Part shown: positions 1-9,085 of the stretch, in pieces
Numbering within the stretch: position 1 is the stretch's first letter
How the letters are laid out: every line of letters starts with the position of its first letter
NCBI RefSeq assembly: GCF_003234085.1
Contig: NZ_QKSD01000013.1
Span: 57,156 to 121,155, forward strand
Direction: 5' to 3'
Origin: Curtobacterium sp. MCPF17_052
GTDB lineage: Bacteria > Actinomycetota > Actinomycetes > Actinomycetales > Microbacteriaceae
Length of the DNA: 64,000 bases
Notes under the pieces: model-generated
Seen by the model: only the letters and a program-made list of their open reading frames with translations
Told to the model about the DNA's origin: nothing
Databases searched by the model: none
Program-made: the position numbers and the translations under genes

Positions 1-1194
1 ATCGGCCTGATCCCGTCGTACGACACGATCGGCGTCTGGGCCCCGATCCTGCTGCTCGTCGCCCGCTTCGTGCAGGGCTTCTCGACCGGTGGTGAGTACG
101 GCGGTGCCGCGACGTTCATCGCCGAGTACTCGCCGGACAAGCGGCGCGGGTTCATGGGCTCGTGGCTCGAGTTCGGCACGCTCGCCGGGTACGTGCTGGG
201 CGCCTCGATCGTCACCGGCCTGCAGTTCGGCCTGTCCGAGGACGCCCTGCTCAGCTGGGGCTGGCGCATCCCGTTCATCATCGCCGGGCCGCTCGGCCTG
301 ATCGGCCTGTACCTGCGGCTGAAGCTCGAGGAGACCCCGGCATTCCAGAAGCAGCAGGAGCAGGCCGCCGAGCGCGAGTCGCAGAAGACGCCGTTCCTCA
401 CGCTCTTCGCCGAGAACTGGCGTGCGCTCATCATCTGCATCGGGCTGGTCCTGGTCTTCAACGTGACCGACTACATGCTGCTGTCGTACATGCCGACCTA
501 CCTGGAGCAGAACCTCGGCCAGAACGCCACGTTCGGGCTCATCCTGATCGTCGTCGTGATGCTGCTCATGATGGTCGTGATCACGTTCGGCGGTCGGCTG
601 TCGGACCGCTTCGGTCGTCGTCCGGTGCTCGCCGCCGGTTGCATCGGCTTCTTCCTCCTGTCCTGGCCGGCGCTGGGACTCGTCCAGACCGGCACCGGCG
701 TCGGGGTCTTCTCCGGCCTGCTCATCCTGGGCGTGGTCCTGGTGACCTTCACGTCGACGATGCCGTCCACCCTGCCGGCGCTGTTCCCGACGATCATCCG
801 CTACGGCGCCCTGGCCATCGCGTTCAACGTGTCGGTGTCGCTGTTCGGTGGGACCACCCCGCTCGCCACCGCCGCACTCATCAACTGGGCGAAGGACGGC
901 GGCTACGGCTGGGCCGAGGACATCCCCGCCTTCTACCTCATGCTGGCGGCCGTCATCGGGCTCGTCGCGGTGTACTTCACCAAGGAGACCGCCGCCACGC
1001 CGCTCATGGGCTCCGGCCCCACGGTCGGGTCCGAGGACGAGGTCGCCGGCGTCATCGACGACTACAACGACCCGACCTCGGAGCTCGCACGGTCCGACTG
1101 GGCGAAGGAGTTCTCGACGAGCCAGATCCCGGTCGTGACCGGGGACGGTCCGGTCGGCGACGGCGCGCAGGACAGGGCACCCGCGGGATCCTGA
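1..1194 (+). CDS. MHS-family MFS symporter, 5' end missing
   Basis: The 3' part (397 residues) of a major facilitator transporter of the metabolite:H+ symporter branch, which takes up organic acids or osmolytes such as proline, betaine or 2-oxoglutarate across the cytoplasmic membrane. The frame is open from base 1, so the first two or three helices lie outside the window. The stretch FVQGFSTGGEYGGA near visible residues 24-37 and the cytoplasmic loop GGRLSDRFGRRP are typical of ProP/KgtP-like MHS proteins. About eight hydrophobic helices follow, then a roughly 60-residue hydrophilic acidic tail. A strong hairpin terminator follows the stop. The substrate cannot be read from the sequence. Confidence 0.88.
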   Translation: MGLIPSYDTIGVWAPILLLVARFVQGFSTGGEYGGAATFIAEYSPDKRRGFMGSWLEFGTLAGYVLGASIVTGLQFGLSEDALLSWGWRIPFIIAGPLGLIGLYLRLKLEETPAFQKQQEQAAERESQKTPFLTLFAENWRALIICIGLVLVFNVTDYMLLSYMPTYLEQNLGQNATFGLILIVVVMLLMMVVITFGGRLSDRFGRRPVLAAGCIGFFLLSWPALGLVQTGTGVGVFSGLLILGVVLVTFTSTMPSTLPALFPTIIRYGALAIAFNVSVSLFGGTTPLATAALINWAKDGGYGWAEDIPAFYLMLAAVIGLVAVYFTKETAATPLMGSGPTVGSEDEVAGVIDDYNDPTSELARSDWAKEFSTSQIPVVTGDGPVGDGAQDRAPAGS

Positions 1195-1211
1195 CCCGCA
1201 CCACCCGGCCT

Positions 1212-1246
1212 GGAGGCCCGACCCGCGTCACGTGGGTCGGGCCTCC
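1212..1246. terminator. Bidirectional terminator hairpin
   Basis: A 13-bp perfect stem (GGAGGCCCGACCC with its complement) and a 9-base loop lie between the convergent MHS transporter gene and the ABC ATPase gene. No long T-run follows, as is common for high-GC actinobacterial terminators. Confidence 0.8.
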
Positions 1247-1288
1247 GTCGCGTGGGTGGTCGGGTCCGGCACGCCGACGGCGTGACCG

Positions 1289-2914
1289 TCAGGCGGACGG
1301 GCCGGCTGCCAGCCGCCCGGCGGCACGGACGAGCCGCTGTGTGACGGGGTGTTCCGGACGGCCGAACACGGCCTCGGCCGGGCCGTGCTCGACGACGGTG
1401 CCCTCGTGGACGACGAGCACCTCGTCCGCGAGCCGCCGGACGGCTCGCAGGTCGTGCGACACGAAGACCATCGCGACGCCGGTGTCGTCGCGGAGCCGTT
1501 CGAGCAGGCCCAGCACGGCGTCCTGCACGGTGGCGTCGAGCGCGGTCACCGGCTCGTCGAGCACCAGGACCTCCGGCTCGGTGGCCAGCGCGCGGGCGAT
1601 CGCGAGCCGCTGCCGCTGACCGCCGGACAGGGTGCGGGGCGACCGGGTCCGGAGGCTCGTGTCGAGGTCGACCTGTCGCAGTGCGGCCTCGACACGGTCG
1701 CCCAGGGCACCGGTCGCACGCCGGGCACGGCCTCCGCTCAGGGCGTCGGCGAGCACGCGGTCGACGTCCCACCGCTCGTCGAACGTGGCGCCCGGGTCCT
1801 GGACGACCGCGGCGATCCGGTGTCGCCGAGCACGACGCTCGCGCTCGGGGAGCGGTGCCCACGCCTCGCCGTCGAGCGTGACCGTCCCGGCGTCCGGCGT
1901 CTCGAGCCCGAGGAGCATCCGCGCCACCGTCGTCTTCCCGGAGCCCGACGCCCCGACCACGCCGAGCACCCGGCCCGGCGCGACCCGCAGCGCGACGTCG
2001 GTGACGGCGGCCACTCCCGGGTAGGAACGCACGAGGCCCTCCGCGGCGAGCACCGGCTGCTCGACCGCCAGCACCGGCTGCTCCGATGCGGACGGGACGT
2101 CCCCGGCACGGACCGTCGCTGTCGACCGCGCCGCGCGCACCAGGGCCTGCGTGGCGGGGTGGGTCGGGGCCTCCAGGACGGTGGCGGTCGGACCCTCCTC
2201 GACGATCCGGCCGGCGTCCATCACCGCGACGCGGTCCGCCCAGCCCGCGACGAGTCCGAGGTCGTGCGTCACGACGAGCAGCCCGGTGCCCCGCTGTTGC
2301 GCGGCCCGCAGCTGCTCCATCACGCGGAGGGCGATCCCGGCGTCGAGGGCCGTGGTCGGTTCGTCCGCGACGAGGAGCCCGGGCCGGCCGATCGTCGCGG
2401 CGGCGATGAGGGCACGCTGTCGCATGCCGCCGGACAGCGTGCCAGCGGTCCGGCCGTCGGTGGCGAGCGCGGGGTCGAGCCCGACGGCCTCCAGTTCGGC
2501 GCGGACCGCCTCCACGCGGTCGCGGGCCGACAGGTCGGTGTGCAGGCGGAGGGCGTCCGCGACCTCGCGCCCGACGGGACGGAGCGGGTCCAGAGCGCCC
2601 AGGGCCTCCTGGCCGACGTAGCCGACGTGCCGACCGCGGACCGCGCGCCACCGACGTTCCGACAGGCCACGAACGTCGTGGTCGGCGACGGCGAGCCGGT
2701 CGGCCGTCACCACCGCACCGGTGGCGGAGAGGCCGAGTGCCGCTCGGACCGTGACCGACTTGCCGGACCCGGACGCGCCCACGAGCGCGACGCACTCACC
2801 CCGGGCGACCCGGAGCGTGACGTCGGAGACGAGGGGGAGGCCGTCGATCGTGACGGAGAGACCGGCGACCTCGAGGGTGAGGTCGCCGCCGTGCCCGCTC
2901 ACCGCGCCGCTCAC
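1289..2914 (-). CDS. Fused double ATPase of a peptide/nickel ABC importer
   Basis: A 541-residue protein carrying two complete ABC nucleotide-binding domains in one chain, equivalent to DppD plus DppF. It powers the permeases encoded just upstream. First domain: Walker A GASGSGKS at residues 46-53, signature LSGGMRQR, Walker B LLVADEPTTALD. Second domain: Walker A GASGSGKT near residue 320, signature LSGGQRQR, Walker B VLVLDEPVTALD. The GTG start at 2914 was chosen because it overlaps the permease stop as GTGA, the same coupling used one gene earlier; longer versions of the frame run back into the permease gene. It is the last gene of the four-gene operon. The substrate is probably a short peptide or metal chelate (inference from family). 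Confidence 0.93.
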   Translation of the reverse strand: MSGAVSGHGGDLTLEVAGLSVTIDGLPLVSDVTLRVARGECVALVGASGSGKSVTVRAALGLSATGAVVTADRLAVADHDVRGLSERRWRAVRGRHVGYVGQEALGALDPLRPVGREVADALRLHTDLSARDRVEAVRAELEAVGLDPALATDGRTAGTLSGGMRQRALIAAATIGRPGLLVADEPTTALDAGIALRVMEQLRAAQQRGTGLLVVTHDLGLVAGWADRVAVMDAGRIVEEGPTATVLEAPTHPATQALVRAARSTATVRAGDVPSASEQPVLAVEQPVLAAEGLVRSYPGVAAVTDVALRVAPGRVLGVVGASGSGKTTVARMLLGLETPDAGTVTLDGEAWAPLPERERRARRHRIAAVVQDPGATFDERWDVDRVLADALSGGRARRATGALGDRVEAALRQVDLDTSLRTRSPRTLSGGQRQRLAIARALATEPEVLVLDEPVTALDATVQDAVLGLLERLRDDTGVAMVFVSHDLRAVRRLADEVLVVHEGTVVEHGPAEAVFGRPEHPVTQRLVRAAGRLAAGPSA

Positions 2915-3837
2915 CGCGCCGCTCCCGCGCGGCGGAGCGCCCGGCCGAGCACCGTCACCGCGGTCGCGAGCACCACGATCGCCAGCCCCGGGAACGTGCT
3001 CATCCAGGGTGCGGTCTGCAGGTAGGTACGGCCGTCGGCGAGCATCGCACCCCACTCGGGCACCGGCGGCGGTGTCCCGACGCCGAGGTAGCTGAGCGCC
3101 GACGCCCACACCACGGCCTGGCCGATGCCGAGCGTGCCGACCGCGACGACCGGCCAGAGCGCCGCCGGCAACACGTGGCGGAGCACGATGGCGGCGGGGG
3201 AGCGGCCGAGCAGCACCGCGGTCTCGACGACCTGGGACGACCGCGCGGTGCGGACCAGGCCGCGGACGATCCGGGCGTACCCGGGGGCGGTCGCGAACCC
3301 GACCGCGAGCATCGCCGGCACCGGTCCGGGCCCGGTGACGGCGATGACGACGAGTGCGACGAGGAGCAGCGGCAGCGCGAAGGCGACCTCGGTGACCCGC
3401 CCCACGACGGCGTCGACGACCCGGCCGCCGAGCCCGGCGAGGACGCCGAGGACGACGCCGGTGCCACCGCCGACGAGCGTGGCGACCACGCCGACCAGCA
3501 GTGAGGCGCGCGTCCCCGCGACCACCCGTGCCAGGATGTCACGTCCGGATTCGTCGGTGCCGAAGGGGTGGCCGGCACCGGGCGGCAGGAGCGCCTCGGT
3601 CGGGTGCACCGCGAGTGGGTGCGACCCGCCGAGCAGCGCCGGCCAGAGCGCCGCCACGACGGCGACCGCCACCACCACTGCTGCGACGGTCCCTGCCGGG
3701 CCGAGCGTCCCCCCACGGAATCGCTCGGACCGGCGTCCGGCGCGGGCGGCGCCGGGGTCCTGGGACGGCGTGCTGCCGGGCACGCCGTCGATGCTGCTGC
3801 GTCCGGACGGGAGGCCCGGGTCGACGATGCCGCTCAC
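2911..3837 (-). CDS. ABC importer permease, DppC/NikC type
   Basis: A 308-residue inner-membrane permease of the binding-protein-dependent family (BPD_transp_1). After a hydrophilic N-terminal tail of about 45 residues there is a first helix (TVAAVVVAVAVVAALWPALL), the DppC-type periplasmic stretch HPFGTDESGRDILARV, and further helices. The coupling helix RHVLPAALWPVV is the EAA-like loop that contacts the ATPase. The GTG start at 3837 overlaps the stop of the previous permease (GTGA), and its own stop overlaps the ATPase start, so the three are probably translationally coupled. Confidence 0.92.
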   Translation of the reverse strand: MSGIVDPGLPSGRSSIDGVPGSTPSQDPGAARAGRRSERFRGGTLGPAGTVAAVVVAVAVVAALWPALLGGSHPLAVHPTEALLPPGAGHPFGTDESGRDILARVVAGTRASLLVGVVATLVGGGTGVVLGVLAGLGGRVVDAVVGRVTEVAFALPLLLVALVVIAVTGPGPVPAMLAVGFATAPGYARIVRGLVRTARSSQVVETAVLLGRSPAAIVLRHVLPAALWPVVAVGTLGIGQAVVWASALSYLGVGTPPPVPEWGAMLADGRTYLQTAPWMSTFPGLAIVVLATAVTVLGRALRRAGAAR

Positions 3838-4835
3838 CGCGCCTCCGCCTCGTCCGACGTCGTGCCCCGCGGGTCGACCGCCCGCTCGACGAGGTCCGCC
3901 GCGGCGAGCACCACGACGTACGCCGCCGCCGACACCAGGGCGATCCCGGCGACGAGGGGCATGTCCCGCTGCGTCACGGCGGTCACCAGCGCCCGCCCGA
4001 TGCCGGGCAGCGCGAACACCGATTCGACGACCACGGCCCCGGACACCAGCGACCCGAAGGCCCAGGCGGACAGGGCGATGCCGGGCAGCGCCGCGTGCCG
4101 GAGCAGGTGTCGCCCGAACAGCCCCGCGCGGGACTCGCCCCGGCCCAGTGCCGCGAGGGCGAACGCCGAGCGCTGCGCGTCCACGACGCCGTCGCGGATC
4201 GTCTCGGCCAGGTAGCCGGCGACCGGCACCGCGACGACCAACACGGGCAACACCCACCCGCGGACGGTCCCGTCGCTCACCGCGGGCACCCAACCCAGGC
4301 TGCCGGCGAAGACGACGATGAGCACGCTGCCGAGCCAGAAGTGCGGCATCACGCTCGCGGTCACCGACAGCCCGGTGGTCAGCAGCGCCGCCGTGCGCCC
4401 GCGCTGCGTCGACCACCACGCGGCGACGACCGCGAGCAGCCAGGCGACGACGAGCCCCGCCACCGCGAGCGTCAGCGTGACCGGGAGCTCCTGCGTCAGC
4501 AGCGTCGACACCGGCGTGCGGAACGCGTACGAGTCGCCGAGCTGCCCGGTCGCCAGGCGTCCGAGGAACACCGCGTACTGCACCAGCACCGGGCGGTCGA
4601 GGCCGTACTCGGAGCGGACCTGCGCCACCGCCTCGGCCGAGGCCTGCGAGCCCGGACCGCCGAGGATCGCGAGTGCCGGGTCACCGGGGATCAGGCGGAT
4701 CGCGACGAACACGATCGTCGCGACCGCCCACAGGACGCCGACCCCGCCGAGCAGCCGGCGCACCGCCCAGCGCGCCCACCCGACGGCGGGCGAGTGGCGT
4801 GCCGGACGGGTGCCGGGCCTCCTGGTCGTCCCCAC
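3834..4835 (-). CDS. ABC importer permease, DppB/NikB type
   Basis: A 333-residue permease that pairs with the DppC-type protein to form the membrane channel. The first helix (RLLGGVGVLWAVATIVFVAI) is followed by the family stretch RLIPGDPALAILGG, and the C-terminal half has five more helices and the coupling loop GRHLLRHAALPGIAL. GTG at 4835 lies 7 bases after the substrate-binding protein stop. No strong Shine-Dalgarno sequence is visible, so the exact start is less certain than the gene. Confidence 0.9.
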   Translation of the reverse strand: MGTTRRPGTRPARHSPAVGWARWAVRRLLGGVGVLWAVATIVFVAIRLIPGDPALAILGGPGSQASAEAVAQVRSEYGLDRPVLVQYAVFLGRLATGQLGDSYAFRTPVSTLLTQELPVTLTLAVAGLVVAWLLAVVAAWWSTQRGRTAALLTTGLSVTASVMPHFWLGSVLIVVFAGSLGWVPAVSDGTVRGWVLPVLVVAVPVAGYLAETIRDGVVDAQRSAFALAALGRGESRAGLFGRHLLRHAALPGIALSAWAFGSLVSGAVVVESVFALPGIGRALVTAVTQRDMPLVAGIALVSAAAYVVVLAAADLVERAVDPRGTTSDEAEAR

Positions 4836-4842
4836 CGGTGCG

Positions 4843-6492
4843 TCAGCGGGCGAGCCACGCCGTCCCGAACCACGGCGTGGAGACCGACGTGGTCGAGATG
4901 CCGTGCACGGCCGAGCGGTACAGGAAGTGGTTCTGCTGGTCGTAGAGCGGCAGGACGGTCCGGCTCTCGAGGATCGTCTCCTGCGCCTGCTCGACCAGGT
5001 CGGCACGCTCCGACGAGTCGGCGGTCTGCGCCGCCTGCTCGAGCAGCCGGTCGAGGGCCGGGTCGTCGAGCTGCGCGAGGTTCGCGAAGTACCCGGACGG
5101 TGCCGGAGTGATCGACGCGGAGTCGTAGAGGATGCGCAGGACGTCCGGGCCGACCTTCGTGTACGGAGCACTGACGACGTCGTACTGGTTCGCCGCCAAC
5201 GCCGCGTACCAGCTGGACAGGTCGAGTTCCTCGAGCTCGACGGTGATGCCGACCTCCGCCTCGGACGCCTGGATCTGCTGGAACAGGCTGCGCTCGGCGG
5301 GCACCGACTGGTTCGTGGAGACCGGGAACGTGACGGTGAGGGGCTTGCCGTCCTTCTCGCGGACGCCGTCGCTGTTCGTCTTCCAGCCGGCGGCATCGAG
5401 CAGGCGCTTCGCTTCGGACGGGTCGTACGCGAAGAGCGACTCGTCGGAGTACGAGGTCGGCTCCACGCTGGACAGGACCGAGTACGAGCGCTTCGCGGTC
5501 CCGAGGAACAGGGACTTCAGGCCGGGGTCGATCTCGGCAGCTGCGATGAACGCCTTGCGGACGGACTCGTCCTGGAAGACGCCGTGGCCGGAGTTCAGCT
5601 CGAGCCGGTTCGACGCGCCGGGACGCGGGGCGTCGAGGTCTCGGATCGCAGCCTTCGACGACGCGGCCCGCAGCTGGTCGGGCTGGGCGTTGTCGATGAC
5701 GTCGACCTGGCCGGACTGCAGCGCTGCGTAGCGGGACGTCGAGTCCGGCAGGAACCGCCAGGTCAGACCGTCGAGCCGGGGCTTCGTGGTCGAGCCGCCG
5801 AGCGGCGTGTAGTCGGCGTTCTCCGTCAGGGTGACGCGGTCGCCGTGCTTCCAGTCGGTGACCTCGAACGGGCCGGTACCGACGGGGGACTCGCAGTTCG
5901 TGGCCTGCTTCCGCTGCAGGGCCTTCGGCGACTCCATGCCGACCCAGGGCTGCGAGAACGACTCCAGCAGCGCGGCGTCCGGCCGGCTGAGCGAGAGGGT
6001 GACCGTCCGGTCGTCGGTGGCCGTGGCCTTCTCGATCGACTGCAGGGCGAGGTACCCGGTGCTGGATGCTGTGGCCGGGTCCTGCACGTGCTCGATGTTC
6101 GCCACGACGGCGGCGGCGTCGAACGGGGTGCCGTCGGTGAACGTCACGTCATCCCGCAGGATGAAGGTGAGGGTCTTGCCGTCATCGCTCGTCGACCACT
6201 TCGTGGCCAGCTCGGGCGTCGGCCGCCCGTCGTCGAGACCGACGAGTTCCTCGATGTACTGCGTCGCCAGGAGCGCCTGCGGGTAGTTGCCGCCGACGTG
6301 CGGGTCGAGGCAGGTCGGTTCCGCGTCGCCCGAGGCGTACGTCAGCGTGCCGCCACGGACCGGGGTGCTGCTGTCGCTGGGGCTGCCGCCGCCGGAGCAG
6401 GCGGCGACGGCCAGGAGGACCGTGGCCGCGCTGGCGACGCCGGTCACGATGCGCCGCAGCGCCGGGCTTTTCTGTACTGGGTCCAAGATCAT
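4843..6492 (-). CDS. ABC substrate-binding lipoprotein, family 5
   Basis: A 549-residue extracellular solute-binding protein of the DppA/OppA/NikA family (SBP_bac_5). It has a lipoprotein signal peptide with lipobox ending VAAC (Cys32), so it should be lipid-anchored on the outer face of the membrane. The mature protein shows family features such as GTGPFEVTDWKHGDRV and the C-terminal two-lobe fold length. It is the first gene of the importer operon and is transcribed divergently from a TetR-type gene only 32 bases away. The ligand is unknown; a dipeptide, oligopeptide or metal complex would be usual for the family. Confidence 0.92.
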   Translation of the reverse strand: MILDPVQKSPALRRIVTGVASAATVLLAVAACSGGGSPSDSSTPVRGGTLTYASGDAEPTCLDPHVGGNYPQALLATQYIEELVGLDDGRPTPELATKWSTSDDGKTLTFILRDDVTFTDGTPFDAAAVVANIEHVQDPATASSTGYLALQSIEKATATDDRTVTLSLSRPDAALLESFSQPWVGMESPKALQRKQATNCESPVGTGPFEVTDWKHGDRVTLTENADYTPLGGSTTKPRLDGLTWRFLPDSTSRYAALQSGQVDVIDNAQPDQLRAASSKAAIRDLDAPRPGASNRLELNSGHGVFQDESVRKAFIAAAEIDPGLKSLFLGTAKRSYSVLSSVEPTSYSDESLFAYDPSEAKRLLDAAGWKTNSDGVREKDGKPLTVTFPVSTNQSVPAERSLFQQIQASEAEVGITVELEELDLSSWYAALAANQYDVVSAPYTKVGPDVLRILYDSASITPAPSGYFANLAQLDDPALDRLLEQAAQTADSSERADLVEQAQETILESRTVLPLYDQQNHFLYRSAVHGISTTSVSTPWFGTAWLAR

Positions 6493-6501
6493 GGCGCGAC
6501 G

Positions 6502-6507
6502 AGTCTA
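6502..6507 (-). promoter_or_regulatory. Candidate -10 box of the importer operon
   Basis: On the minus strand TAGACT (TANNNT type) ends 9 bases before the ATG of the lipoprotein gene, and no Shine-Dalgarno sequence is present, so the transcript may begin at or close to the start codon. No good -35 box is visible. The site lies within the 32-base gap shared with the TetR gene, so a bound repressor could block both. Confidence 0.5.
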
Positions 6508-6524
6508 GCGGTTTACTGGAGGGC

Positions 6525-7124
6525 ATGGACCAGCCAACCCGCCGAGGCGGTCGACCGCGACGATCGAGCGCCGAGGTGCTCGCCGACGCCGCTGCCGAGC
6601 TCTTCCTCGAGCAGGGGTACGCGAAGACCACCGTGGACCACATCGCCGCCCGCGCCGGTGTCAGTCGCGCGACCTTCTTCAACTACTTCGCCGCGAAGTC
6701 CGACGTGATGTGGCTCGACCTCGACGCCGCGGTGGCCGAGTTCCCGCAGCACCTGGCGACCTCCGCCGAGACGAGCGCCGTCCGCGCCGTGGAGGACGCC
6801 CTGCTCGCCACCGCCCGCGCCCACGATCCGGACCGCGTGCCCTGGGCGATCAGTCAGGCCGAGGTGATGGACGTCGGTGCCGAACTCGTCGCGAGCGGTG
6901 CCACCCGGGTCACGGGGCAGCACCAGGCGATCGCGTCGTTCGTCGCCGGGCGGACCGGAGAGCACCCGGCGTCGCTCTGGCCGCAGACCGTGGCAGGGGC
7001 GATGCTCGGGGCGGCTGCCGCGGCCTTCGGGGTCTGGGTGACCGACGGGGTCGCGCGACGTCCACTCGTCGAGTACGTCGCCGCCGCGCTGACGCCGGTG
7101 GTGGCGGGGCTCGACGCGCGCTGA
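6525..7124 (+). CDS. TetR-family transcriptional regulator
   Basis: A 199-residue regulator. The N-terminal helix-turn-helix domain (residues about 15-60) reads LADAAAELFLEQGYAKTT, then ARAGVSRATFFNYF, which is the TetR recognition helix. The C-terminal ligand-binding domain is hydrophobic and poorly conserved. A GGAGGG sequence sits just before the ATG, with unusually short spacing. Divergence from the ABC importer operon with a 32-base gap suggests it controls that operon and itself (inference). Confidence 0.9.
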   Translation: MDQPTRRGGRPRRSSAEVLADAAAELFLEQGYAKTTVDHIAARAGVSRATFFNYFAAKSDVMWLDLDAAVAEFPQHLATSAETSAVRAVEDALLATARAHDPDRVPWAISQAEVMDVGAELVASGATRVTGQHQAIASFVAGRTGEHPASLWPQTVAGAMLGAAAAAFGVWVTDGVARRPLVEYVAAALTPVVAGLDAR

Positions 7125-7149
7125 CCCGGTGTCGCTCCGCTGGTAGGTT
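7121..7149 (+). promoter_or_regulatory. Candidate promoter of the proline/glutamine-rich gene
   Basis: CTGACC (7121-7126) and TAGGTT (7144-7149) are separated by 17 bases, a reasonable match to the housekeeping consensus. Transcription would start near 7156, about 40 bases before the GTG of the next gene. Confidence 0.4.
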
Positions 7150-7196
7150 CTGGGTGCGCCGTCCGAGGGGGACGGCCGATGACTCCAGGGGGATCC

Positions 7197-7937
7197 GTGT
7201 CCGAGACACCCGAACAGCAGCCGTCCTCGTCCGGAACGGGTGGTCCGGACCCGGAGCGCCACGAGCCGGACGCCGCGCAGGCGCCGCAGTACCCGGCGCA
7301 GGCGCCGCAGGACGGCGGTCAGCAGACGCCGCAGTACCCCGCGCAGGCTCCTCAGTACCCGGCGGGCCAGCAGCAGCCCCAGCAGTTCGGCGGTCAGCCC
7401 CCGCAGTTCGGCAGCCAGCCGCCGCAGTACCCCGGCGCCCCGCAGGGCCAGCAGCCCTGGCAGGGTGCCGGCGCCCCGACGGTCCAGCCCGGGGGAGCCG
7501 CTGCGTACGGCGGCCGCCCGCAGCAGCCCCGGGGCCGTCGGGTCCTGGTGGCCGTGGTCGGCATCGTGGCGTTCCTCGTCGCCGGTGCCCTGGTCCGTTG
7601 GGGCCTGTCGTCGTTCGGCGGCCCGTCGAAGCAGGAGCTCGTCGACCAGGGCGTCGCGAAGATCACCGAGCAGACGACCTTCCCGAAGCAGGTCGACGAG
7701 ATCACGACCTGGACCGGGGTGGACGCCGAGGACGAGGCGATCCACTACCGCTACAGCGTCGCCGCCGACCCGACCGCGATCTCCGAGCGGGCGATCCGCA
7801 GCTCCGTGCTGTCGAACCTCTGCTCGACGACGGCGACGCGGGACATCCTCGAGGAGGACATCGCGATGCGGTACTCGTACGTCTTCCCGGGCTCGACCAA
7901 GACCGTCGACCTCGAGTTCACCGACGCCGACTGCTGA
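7197..7937 (+). CDS. Proline/glutamine-rich single-pass membrane protein
   Basis: A 246-residue protein of unknown function. The first ~100 residues are low complexity with repeated QAPQYP-like units (QYPAQAPQ, QFGGQPPQ). One transmembrane helix (VLVAVVGIVAFLVAGALV) follows a basic RGRR stretch, and the C-terminal domain of about 110 residues is predicted to be outside and holds two cysteines (SNLCSTT and the final DADC). GTG at 7197 is preferred over an ATG 18 bases upstream because AGGGGGAT sits at the right distance before it. The layout resembles many actinobacterial envelope proteins with disordered cytoplasmic tails. Confidence 0.82.
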   Translation: MSETPEQQPSSSGTGGPDPERHEPDAAQAPQYPAQAPQDGGQQTPQYPAQAPQYPAGQQQPQQFGGQPPQFGSQPPQYPGAPQGQQPWQGAGAPTVQPGGAAAYGGRPQQPRGRRVLVAVVGIVAFLVAGALVRWGLSSFGGPSKQELVDQGVAKITEQTTFPKQVDEITTWTGVDAEDEAIHYRYSVAADPTAISERAIRSSVLSNLCSTTATRDILEEDIAMRYSYVFPGSTKTVDLEFTDADC

Positions 7938-7975
7938 CGCCCCGGCCGCTCGAGTCGCCGCGGTCGTCCGGGGCG
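7938..7975. terminator. Weak hairpin between convergent genes
   Basis: CGCCCCGG directly after one stop pairs with CCGGGGCG just before the other (8 bp, 22-base loop). It fills the 39-base gap and is a plausible bidirectional terminator. Confidence 0.45.
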
Positions 7976-7976
7976 C

Positions 7977-9050
7977 TCAGGCGCGGAGCGTCCCGGCGCC
8001 TCCGGCGGCGACGTCCTCGACGGTCCCGTCCTTGACGACCTCGGGGATCTCGTTGCCCGTCGGCTTCAGGACCGCGGCACCCGGCACGGACAACGTGAGC
8101 ACTGCCTCCTCGACGTACTGGCTGTCCTCGAGCGACTGTTCGATCTTCCGGAGACGGCCGGCGACGTGCTCCTCGGTGTCGTTCCCGACCAGGTCGACCG
8201 CGGCGACCATGTACACGCGCGACGGGCCGACGAACTCCAGGTGCAGGTAGCTGACGCTCTCGACCTGCTCGCGGGCGAGCAGTTCGACGAGCACGGCGTT
8301 CTCGAGCTCGGGGGAGGTGCTCTCCCCGAGCAGGAACCGGCGGTTGCGGTCGATGAGGACGACGGCGACGACCCCGAGCAGCAGGCCGACGGCGATCGAC
8401 CCGATGGCGTCGAACACGGCGAGCCCGGTGACCTGGTGCAGGAAGACACCGAGGAACGCGATGACCAGGCCGACGAGCGCGGCGGCGTCCTCGGCGAAGA
8501 CGGCCCGGAGCGTCGGGTTCGACGACTGCAGCACGTGCCGGAGGACCGGGACGCGGCGCTTCGTCGCGGCACCGTGGGCCTGGCGGAACGCCTGCAGGAA
8601 GCTCGTCCCCTCGAGGAGGAACGACACCCCCAGGACGATGTAGTTGAGGACGACGTCCTCCGCCGGCCCGGTGTCCCCGAGCTCGGTGATGCCGTGGTAG
8701 ATCGAGACGATCGCGCCCGCGGTGAACAGGCCGAACGCGGCGAACATCGACCAGATGTAGGTCTCCCGGCCGTAGCCGAGGGGGTGGCGCGCATCGCGCT
8801 TCCGGGCGCCACGTCGTTCGGCGATGAGCAGGAAGATCTCGTTCCCGGTGTCCGCCCACGAGTGCGCGGCCTCGGCGACCATCGACGCGGAGCCCGTCAG
8901 CATCGCGGCGACGGACTTGGCGATGGCGACGAGCAGGTTCGCGCCGAACGCGATGAGGACGGTGAGCAGGGACTCCGGCTTCGCTTTCGCGCTGCCGGCC
9001 GAGGCGTCCGGAACGGTCTCGGGGGTCTCGGATGACGACGACGAGGGCAT
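7977..9050 (-). CDS. Cation diffusion facilitator family transporter
   Basis: A 357-residue metal efflux protein, likely exporting Zn2+ or a similar divalent ion in exchange for protons. Six helices are visible. Helix 2 carries the metal-site motif AHSWADTGNE (HxxxD) and the following loop reads RHPLGYGRETYIW, both hallmarks of CDF proteins. Helix 5 has EDAAALVGL. The cytoplasmic C-terminal domain with VSYLHLEFVGPSRVYMV matches the CDF dimerisation domain. ATG at 9050 faces the ileS leader. No metal-sensor gene or operator was recognised nearby. Confidence 0.92.
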   Translation of the reverse strand: MPSSSSSETPETVPDASAGSAKAKPESLLTVLIAFGANLLVAIAKSVAAMLTGSASMVAEAAHSWADTGNEIFLLIAERRGARKRDARHPLGYGRETYIWSMFAAFGLFTAGAIVSIYHGITELGDTGPAEDVVLNYIVLGVSFLLEGTSFLQAFRQAHGAATKRRVPVLRHVLQSSNPTLRAVFAEDAAALVGLVIAFLGVFLHQVTGLAVFDAIGSIAVGLLLGVVAVVLIDRNRRFLLGESTSPELENAVLVELLAREQVESVSYLHLEFVGPSRVYMVAAVDLVGNDTEEHVAGRLRKIEQSLEDSQYVEEAVLTLSVPGAAVLKPTGNEIPEVVKDGTVEDVAAGGAGTLRA

Positions 9051-9073
9051 CGCTCCAGCATGCTCCCGTCCGG

Positions 9074-9079
9074 TAGACT
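9074..9079 (+). promoter_or_regulatory. -10 box of the ileS T-box transcript
   Basis: TAGACT (TANNNT type) lies 7-12 bases before the predicted 5' end of the leader near 9086. The -35 region is poor. Confidence 0.5.
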
Positions 9080-9085
9080 CGCGCG

